Shown piece by piece: positions 62,501 through 64,000 of a stretch of 64,000 nucleotides of DNA. A model generated the notes under the pieces. It was not told the DNA's origin. It ran no database searches and saw only the letters and a list, made by a program, of their open reading frames with translations. Made by a program: the position numbers and the translations under genes. This stretch comes from Cafeteria roenbergensis (taxonomy: Eukaryota > Sar > Bigyra > Bicosoecida > Cafeteriaceae): positions 434,001 to 498,000 of the forward strand of contig VLTN01000014.1 of the NCBI GenBank assembly GCA_008330645.1, written 5' to 3'. The number at the start of each line of letters is the position of its first letter. Position 1 is the stretch's first letter.

Positions 62501-64000
62501 CACGGCCACGCGAGTCAATGGGGTGCCATGGGGACAGGGCAAGCATCGTTTGCGGAGCAGGAGCGTGCCTTGACCGAGCAATCATTCCGGCAGGTTGAGG
62601 CCAGGCGTCGATGGGAGGAGTGCACGACCGGGCTTGCCGATGATTTTTTGCTCATTTGCGAACGGTTGTTGCGCACTTGGAATCGTCTTCCTCGGGAGCA
62701 GCACTTGCTCGCAGTGAGGCTGGTGACAGGAAACCTCGATGGGTTGAACCCGCCACGAGCTGGGCACTTTCGCTGCTGGCGCGTCTTGGCGCTCGAGCTC
62801 CGTGAACCCATCAAGCTGTACAGCCCACGCTCCATGCCCGGGTTTGAAATCACTGTCAGTGCAAGCAACCAACACAACGTCTGGGACAGTTTCACAGCCC
62901 AGCTTCCTCGAGCTGGAATCGCAGGCGAGCAGTGTAGCCACGATATTCCTTTGGAGACCACGACGCTGTGTATCCAGCCGAAAGGCTACGAAGCGGTAAC
63001 GATGCGTTTGCCTCGCCAAGGCGGCGAGCTGACGTTTGAGACGACCGACTGGGCACTTACCGTTTGCATTTCGGTTGTGGACGAGCTGTCGATATCGGAC
63101 CCAACCGGCGTGTTTGCCTCAGACGCAAGCTCGGCCTTTCACGGGACTTGCGCGCCGACCGTGCACTCCGACGGTGGTGCAGCTGCCGACCACGAAACAC
63201 AAGATTGGCATCAGCGAGCGTCGGCTCTTGCCGAGTGCGCGGCACGCCTCAATGCAGCAGTGCGAGCGCAGCCGCCTGTTGCGAGGCTGTACCAGCCGCG
63301 AGCTTTCCCACCCGCCAGGCATCGTTCCAATCGCGGGGCAGCTGCGCTTCCCGACAACAGGCAGCGCGAAGCTGAAGACCGGCAAGCAGCCATTGCATTG
63401 CAGTCCATCGTCGTTGCCAAAGAGCAAGCACGTGCCATGGAGGAGGTGCTCCGGGCAGCCACGGATGTTCCTTCTGGGCTGGGCCTCCGAGTCGCACGCG
63501 ATGTGGCTGGAGGTCTGGCCACGCTTGCCGCCCGCCTCCGAGCATCCGCAGCCCCTCCTGCCGACAGGCGGTCACGAGTGCGATGGACAACTGGCATGCA
63601 AGCCTCTGCTGAGCGCGCGCTTGCAGCTGCGGGTCAAGCATGCTCCTTTGTGGGGAAGTGGCTAGCGGGAATTGCGGTCACAAGCTCGCTTCAACTCGCT
63701 GCGCTTGCAGCTGCTGCATGGACCCCGCGGCTTCAGCTGGAAGTCGAGGAGGCCACGAGGAAGTTTGGGAAGCTGCTGAAGTTTGTCACCCAACGCACGC
63801 CCCCAGACGTGTTGCGCGGCCACCTGGGGGCAGTGTGGGGAACGGCTCGTCCAGCCACAGTTCTTTCGGCCTTGGCAGACTTGCACCGAGCCGCCGAGGA
63901 GTGGCAAACCGAGCTGCAGCTATGCCTTGAGCGCTTGCCAGCCGACGTGACCGCCACACCCAGCCCAAGGAGGCTCTTGCAGTCTATTGGGCTTCGAGCG
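44543..64000 (+). CDS. giant midasin-like (dynein-related) AAA+ ATPase, 3' end outside window
   Basis: One uninterrupted frame of 6,486 codons, still open at the right edge. The first in-frame ATG after the stop at 44486 is used. Six AAA modules are recognisable. Walker A positions are 1083 (GPTGVGKS), 1586 (GPLGSGKS), 1970 (GPAATGKT), 2313 (GPTSCKS, degenerate), 2947 (GPPGAGKT) and 3329 (GPACSGKT). Walker B-type motifs are DEIN 1155, DNIN 1696, DEFN 2039, EDFD 2655, DEVN 3017 and DNVN 3534. Strings such as TQNPAS and LSESFLSRC are typical of the midasin/dynein-related AAA_5 family. Midasin (Rea1/MDN1) remodels pre-60S particles. Here the leader before AAA1 is about 1,080 residues, against roughly 300 in midasin. 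No Asp/Glu-rich region or MIDAS domain has appeared in the 2,800 residues after AAA6. Orthology is therefore uncertain; it may be a divergent paralogue. Confidence 0.85.
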   Translation, partial: MADARTPRPAAPPRPARVVPHGPDTCPVASGAALAVPSVPGLACSGGARQVIVPRPQSATAAAAAIVEFPPQGCSIPLFGDVAAGLERRAHLSQQEQKQLASNLLAAAVQLENVSFETVSEAVETIVVPHIIAVWDSVGTGPSLHAAMAEFAAAGLARLRDGDKAWRPVLQALLQPDALLQNDPVLPHHLVILRLVTAGPAMRGSRRSQWAELVLLLLRKWEADREFSHCRPLPLLLCNDLTALLELGFVPQRVESAAAPTTGQELSGVQVERLNSSDSSKRLNPLTVPLEIRWTDGTRDVLLPRARDGSSRPAMRTPKRTLCHVLPALTKLAAATRNRLLATVGDGGSCCTSPMIGASARSAAAGGAVRDAPTAMSRKQQAAARQLRQLDEAIGQVWGAFDIIIPTSGAASPNAEVQSGVVGDCVRNSLASLPLAQAVCTLFGTAAAKRRGDEHILDAALRALAERSGASCESPAWAAAANALVRSACQRGAVSASSWESLQRQLVGTDAQPASIASLELAVLLCTELARTTAKFVHPRSIVQGVKQLLVMAARPVTTESSAFVGKALQLVCALRDAHGSGAVAALASLLPTLAAGGGASPSAMSSRASAAAGGGASLPIEWLFVLMLAEASRGLHGTDGLRELAGRQGSPPAHGESFAGDVLTHTIAAVCAMVPHRANELVARAWGGGIRLLSALASDAPDAVIQALRRLAASSGAHATGGTGAPLLGRAISTALADCNSLPVETASHAGQILVSMLSSAEGLQAFCSCLDLDELQVFCDVPLLLSLGCLTERSLGGYLRALQDLDAVMARDGALPAPTTGPQSLAAAASAHGGAGAMPSAGGSAESSQLPLAAQAGCNLLSCKGRPSPSTPAPKVLAACLRHLQRLLAHPTWAPVVAAHRWKLVEFAFEPLLHDHLDVRLAGADILADVLHAKGLGRKRILASAAAEATSVHVFQQLSSGARPGSDEVGESSSEAHLMFLADEAAAPGADTRTLGRASAAGLLATTKAVEELQRAARAGGRGPSVSHSLGLGETEPGPSSGSGSHSRQEAGGMELTPSTQKNLDSVLEAVENPVPLLLQGPTGVGKSSTVKLAAALKSPRPLIRFNMSANVSVDDFFGKVVLQAAAGGGEIPAFQEQPFTVAFSRGHWLLLDEINLAKDDVLQPMEAALDSGVLFVRNPASSVESYLEYKMHPDFRLFFTQNPASGEFKGKRQVLSESFLSRCVPLAFEELPPDELRQVVAAQMKRTEEGLMLGHASTSWEPFAAAAVKLFLDFRALTSANHFPEKRGYAAVTVRDLLKLSTSIAHSLCSPANSAVTTKAEQVQPLLAFEAWCVFGARFRTARARGLVHNLIVRAYATVAPALADCSLEVQNAQLVFGDSRSDAAPRVFVERRRPGGTLGAGAASSSSPDQALVVEEIHAAFDQALRGSPAPDCSLPPAVARRVCAAHARLCASLTSARVMDQCGLYMPDARWVYLWMLALCAALPADGPPLADAQWAALAAACGAATWGRLVRHRIAKDAAQAAVATAFAAGACDSPLPPEAAAVVESITPDRPFAITARVICLWRQIARALRQQLPILVVGPLGSGKSNAVRALAFLLRRAVVESCITPETEPADLVGQMAPNPLFRAGRMSRADKEPCGGAAAASAAETSAPALAAAARSEDEFASRVAWLDGVVTAALADTEGVFLLLDNINTADACVLERLNPLLEAEIDWTVTENGETTPRSVPSGLRVVSTMTPPAPGTPLARAAALELSPAVANRFDIVYLPQLGEGALPCAGLDGARAAAAAAPVDDSHPDLLRDELNSLVRCTWGDALAGRVDDDLSKLVRAAMAFWETGASTTASTVRFDRFTLRTIVQWFDAAFLHSIRRPGESLAATVWHVFCSVVLRQLPQDAAGASSLRASLFERVADALGIDPARPPLPVIDESVGRVNATGEHVLSGSRLELAGGVMASVLANQPVLLEGPAATGKTSLVSSLAKASSGGVKLLERVNIQDGTTTADFVGSVLPFGNSLVHEVGALVRAMERGSWFVADEFNLADPDVVAMLAPLLEGRGYLVIPGVATGLSGRRNRKSVFAHPGFRFFATQNPASYANRNKLPASLRSRFVEAQVEAFTESEIGEILARRRTSPLPGVPSPSAGVAPDCSALAKVFVAISSDAVRDVPPMSMTMREMVKWRRRLAMLPATSASPAAAGLSLLASRLDPETTAHAALAAKLNDVFELASIRPETSASIEATGATGAVFRLDGVSLPVDGVRLDASPLTHHLSWGVARGAGVSSAPSELPKSFVRALVQLVFATQAREPVLLVGPTSCKSLLVETWARLFGKLEALQTVHLTADTEAAALIGQVQPFTRVSAFLQASQLVKSLAARMEAHAGVARGATAAQLEKLLDAASSLERSASLVQKQMAEIAAAAADDGDVASDGERNAEEARADALVDELALLAPAFDPEDPKAWAAAGSMPDFSVSTTQTPTSAQFSSAVASGAGAAAAAVLDGDNDEDEEDEEEEEEEEEEGTGAMLSAALLRYQCETAELAREASALEQAHLTRESLLALLPDEVQDQSIRASKRVRAPREAIKASIEIEAAMDRLCELHASLQADGAIAVLRSKVGALLLQLTGDEQDLSSSTPVFLFKDGPVTSAARRAQPVLLEDFDQPSQAVTERLNSILEPDPELTVVEDSTASLAAGARATAPGAIPVLPGFQLFATSHEVSRTRGSRLSPAARSRFTEIFVPAYSRGDVLAIMKTHLRKGLEQARAEECAEALDQLFRMLQLGDSLGGTHVDVTLQHSLRLCRFMVSAEGSLVHDWRRRALIGARFVLVDGLGPAAAARVLLEWVRSCFARASGVDDLAAFAGELCAEPSPACKRAATLFRPLVNDDGIVAGVSLAFGSTAMQLATPFPSVQEAVSHFEQATQSVQLTSTLVTNMARIFAAAASKSPLLLVGPPGAGKTLAVLQTAKLVGVACARINCSQSITVEQLFGSIMLVVRNGVRVFEWQDGSITRALRAGCWVLLDEVNLCPPEVLDALSPLLQHSDRRIPIPGHPGMDGSQFVSASSGRVLGTMNPASVGGNRGRLPRSIANLFTRVQLSECSEDELLEIAQCLFQELLPHPDPSSGRYVAITPKQLQNVFEAHLEIAKLVNDRSVGVAGGRHALNMRDLAKLRDVLRGTSRDFADHCRLLVDLPSERGRNTSTQAASGGDPQGTPAGSLARSGRTSSDHRALALRRCAELVYSAQFPDPDDQARICKALAKALPLSPELSLLASTLSADTSFPSILRVGTVFMQMESEAESARSAPVPLVHTSSTLARLERLGAAIQSERGILLEGPACSGKTALVTELARLAKRTLVVIPLHMDTEVSDLIGQWQPVYRAADDSAALLESSELLERSMVDVIGLAGPWLCRSDTPEQNSAFMRVIQCIKTCTLLQGTAALDSLSLGTDLDLPADASRMQRALAAAKLLLVQCMDLRRLSGRNALPRWVASELVAAERKLRRWRAQAKREVEQAARHELAFRFVESPLVNAVRNGHWVLLDNVNCAPPDVVERLNSLLEEDPVLGLHEHADGEELTRANGGVHPRFRIIACANGQRPEAHKLSGAFLNRMLRIWLAPLDAGLAEVDGSEAGAKALDAHDATAITAFAFADVVGGQQVARLLALAHGKAKKCFESSPLLAGHGFPITFRNLLNAAKFARHLVEQGRSPTAAAAAGFIRNYVAGVEPQEGRARLLGELVCVLKSPAVVSATSSVSTGASQRAAGPQAMVQGLQLAMREIEAAVIASLLYEAESHPSSAARGAILRGVAAGLQAGLNAPDLSRVVSSRLGAENDSAAAKEIRGAAFGSRASIPPVRGETELAAAALLPARQSKAKIHRLLCMSSSLDAGHTAALLHRVERSCLHLSNVLAFVKENLEAEGVASAEGSSLGALFAACRQVLRTLGVSTASRPWRTVATSHGVLACRARLLSALEASHSNAAAFALHQALTCPLPSALGTFEHSVEQLHQQGSAVPKLELDAFAISHSWLAGVWHCLPDQMALVARQQDVAAESTSASASDIPTLRQLAKWESDLELEFAADEAITLSATVCELLQRSDWSSLQGIRTMQQAASGSKLLLQSAPSVCARLAKDVLSRFAACLGEVQNTASAGAMVPVSERVQSTACATALRRLHQQAACTPSLDSQTLVRLATALSSTSVVACLPQGCQLAVWSPSGAVAADGGPRSGGPDKSCTIWFVLGAAVSGQIKPSAPMLTMQLEGIVLALRHSHAPSSCARVAALHCGSGYSEALKKAARECCDSESALVGPEVPLGFKEVPLDAGPSGALRQVEWEAICLVAHCLGIMAAAPFLASSHRDAPLPSARQLWTDTDSALPVAGVTAVGRSSEDNDEETGYSPVLCKCTVQLLDAIRCSSLSTTSDWKSHDVEAAAGRVARAAEAVEHLRGSRNLATAQDSLQRSLPTSAASVADLIRVQRSLVAQGRMPRVTMVLADWLSKVTGGSAYAGSSGNGHLLFAALSAFAGVRTAGLVLAGAASLRAASLLNNGDADGAHRLWTCSQRDAARFREDVHGAVSRAVKIDFAAPNAWLDSRVGGVEFFRQVQAVVSDMMRTMGIRESCIKSRGFDKLFEEAQCLSARSQSDASQEPLEPLIIARSAAQNMLLQRLVRLSKRVASSLSKARTMAAAPGSLLVGLVDKLSWLRWAQDAVEASDALSMEDEFRAQAVHAEELMKQASLLRAQANARDPLRTEVGHLLWLEEQFNGLAQPDEVAHARAKPAWRELESMVRSLHEAAVGRSVRDGDGAGKQPALLNSFLSGSSDLGRWQYTLRLALEPSTTAAMAAAGHGSAAARAGGADVAFNVTAAVSVLEPDLAVQIAAAGDQSGRVPPAIVKQLLRRFAEFRHKGWTRSAELASHSSRFKLLADECEGARCAVKGRTIPTSTLEAFSRAEAAQARCNSLDRCIAMAGTGTSCAVEAPTMGLSDVIILLPVAHDSALERLCKWDLRASAWLGERSSDPPAFRAHREDADFADQPCCVHQALCGLPGDAAWATALSSAAQSGAAALANHALSSGDRVKIAPRLSDDVGLQLGLATLTAGLAGSVCLARLEQAAIDRSALLDTLCVEPGSDVALAEADVRLAIATAGRLAEPEAAFLESDLWTGVASWQPSEFADHIHDDTEALAREAQAMVEEATTRLQRAQDSLVREAVSKQSAASAAVSAAVLGLLSAFRHCCGASMQGMWGAGAASAAGAASAAGAASAAGAASAAGAASAAGAASAAGAASAAGAASAAGAASAAGAASAAGAASAAGAASAAGAASAAGAASAAGAASAAGAASAAGAASAAGAATSDALHAVLRDGPQGLERIVALVVRAARQGDTLAPWGLCTLVASAEAVRREVRQQLKAANQAVAAALQLLKRDSRLCQQVEWLWTATQVALGYGCGVLDHAATLCSTLSSSSVDASGTRKKLLATADAGEQLRADLVSACSDIHSLVTAPSMDGASADRAVKRIEATVAKFDSSHRTASARVSGAPRLWLAAVDATRTFVVCLAFLGVGCLSRGPVENEVAAGAMERLRQSLPDAGLHWQRHNPATNWRSEYARLHAQQASMEDACVRVLTRCGSEQTSVTVFELRWALAQAAGAPTSAGMGSAFVARVLCTIGLPEALKVFRRSVASEQEPVHSSLLQLAKAMKSLNDAAFSSLSVADREVVLAAFGSTGGGERRDDQSTEARAALGTLQALWTARCTLVRASLQVQGDGCVAGGSAILQSLLIAVNAMIHELVFELTAMPDCAVHPPPITDGDVCSDALLAAPADEVCPGLPTTIFPGLQLVHFAPAHWEATREAIADQLLRDKASSGLVAEAWRAAERCRAVWSVSTAAWKAARVRMRRLAQLGADPAISSRLGAQLVSCATRTRLSHATGMGAGVSVGEACGDEAMQLVAHESLVGLSESFRLHAAQRIRDDPVAAVLAGLANDLEECADSFSRALDEAVGCREIDRRHGHASQWGAMGTGQASFAEQERALTEQSFRQVEARRRWEECTTGLADDFLLICERLLRTWNRLPREQHLLAVRLVTGNLDGLNPPRAGHFRCWRVLALELREPIKLYSPRSMPGFEITVSASNQHNVWDSFTAQLPRAGIAGEQCSHDIPLETTTLCIQPKGYEAVTMRLPRQGGELTFETTDWALTVCISVVDELSISDPTGVFASDASSAFHGTCAPTVHSDGGAAADHETQDWHQRASALAECAARLNAAVRAQPPVARLYQPRAFPPARHRSNRGAAALPDNRQREAEDRQAAIALQSIVVAKEQARAMEEVLRAATDVPSGLGLRVARDVAGGLATLAARLRASAAPPADRRSRVRWTTGMQASAERALAAAGQACSFVGKWLAGIAVTSSLQLAALAAAAWTPRLQLEVEEATRKFGKLLKFVTQRTPPDVLRGHLGAVWGTARPATVLSALADLHRAAEEWQTELQLCLERLPADVTATPSPRRLLQSIGLRA
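52030..52102 (+). other. acidic tract inside AAA4 of the giant ATPase
   Basis: Asp and Glu codons, mostly GAG and GAC, form a run of about 20 acidic residues (about residues 2500-2520). It lies between the degenerate Walker A and Walker B of AAA4, within a helical insertion that separates these motifs by some 340 residues instead of the 70-110 seen in the other modules. Confidence 0.75.
60232..60537 (+). repeat. perfect 17 x 18-bp in-frame minisatellite
   Basis: Seventeen tandem copies of an 18 bp unit (gcggcgggagcagcgtcg in one phase) appear identical, with partial copies at both ends. In the giant gene's frame each unit reads Ala-Ala-Gly-Ala-Ala-Ser, adding about 102 residues (about 5230-5332) to the helical linker. 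There are no spacers, so it is not a CRISPR array. Perfect identity implies recent expansion or homogenisation; read collapse could also have altered the copy number. Confidence 0.92.

Noticed and set aside
44543-64000. Dynein heavy chain, VWA8 or RNF213 as the identity of the giant gene
   Set aside because: The dynein stalk, microtubule-binding domain and linker are absent, VWA8 is much shorter, and the motif strings fit midasin-type AAA_5 modules better. RNF213 has only two intact modules in a different pattern.
1-64000. Mobile elements, endogenous viral copies or LTR elements
   Set aside because: No transposase, reverse transcriptase, integrase or capsid-like frame, no terminal repeats and no AT-rich insert of kilobase size was seen.

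Overview
This is nuclear DNA of a eukaryote, very probably a flagellated unicellular protist with a GC-rich genome. The eukaryotic gene set includes ribosomal protein eL32, an eIF4A-III-type helicase, TRAP-beta of the ER translocon, an NDUFAF6-like complex I assembly factor and a full-length ABCA transporter. At least thirteen short GT-AG introns are visible, mostly with GTGAG-type donors and CGCAG-type acceptors. A CEP164 homologue (distal appendage of the basal body) implies that the cell builds a cilium or flagellum. Base composition and intron style would suit a heterotrophic stramenopile such as a bicosoecid, but nothing in the window proves a lineage.

Layout from left to right. An ABCA transporter (minus strand, 3' part off the left edge) is divergent from TRAP-beta, which is followed by the eIF4A-III-like helicase. 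The helicase converges on a GT32 glycosyltransferase. That gene is divergent from a 1,456-residue coiled-coil protein, which converges on eL32. eL32 is divergent from CEP164, followed by an unrecognised four-exon gene that converges on NDUFAF6. NDUFAF6 is divergent from a second giant coiled-coil gene. From 27 kb to the right edge every gene is on the plus strand: the coiled-coil gene, a 2,653-residue membrane-anchored protein with a probable TBC (Rab-GAP-like) domain, a BMT5-like rRNA methyltransferase, and a gigantic midasin-like AAA+ ATPase. The last has one uninterrupted reading frame of at least 6,486 codons that runs off the right edge.

The genes do not form an obvious pathway. Themes that recur are cilium or centrosome-type coiled-coil architecture (CEP164 and two unknown giant coiled-coil proteins), ribosome biogenesis and translation (eL32, BMT5-like, perhaps the midasin-like ATPase, eIF4A-III), and the secretory or endomembrane system (TRAP-beta, GT32, TBC-like, ABCA). 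I saw no transposon, viral fossil, CRISPR array, tRNA or rRNA gene. The most unusual object is the giant AAA protein: three alternating pairs of canonical and degenerate AAA modules, a 1,080-residue leader, an in-frame perfect 17 x 18 bp minisatellite, and a base composition visibly less GC-rich than the rest of the window.
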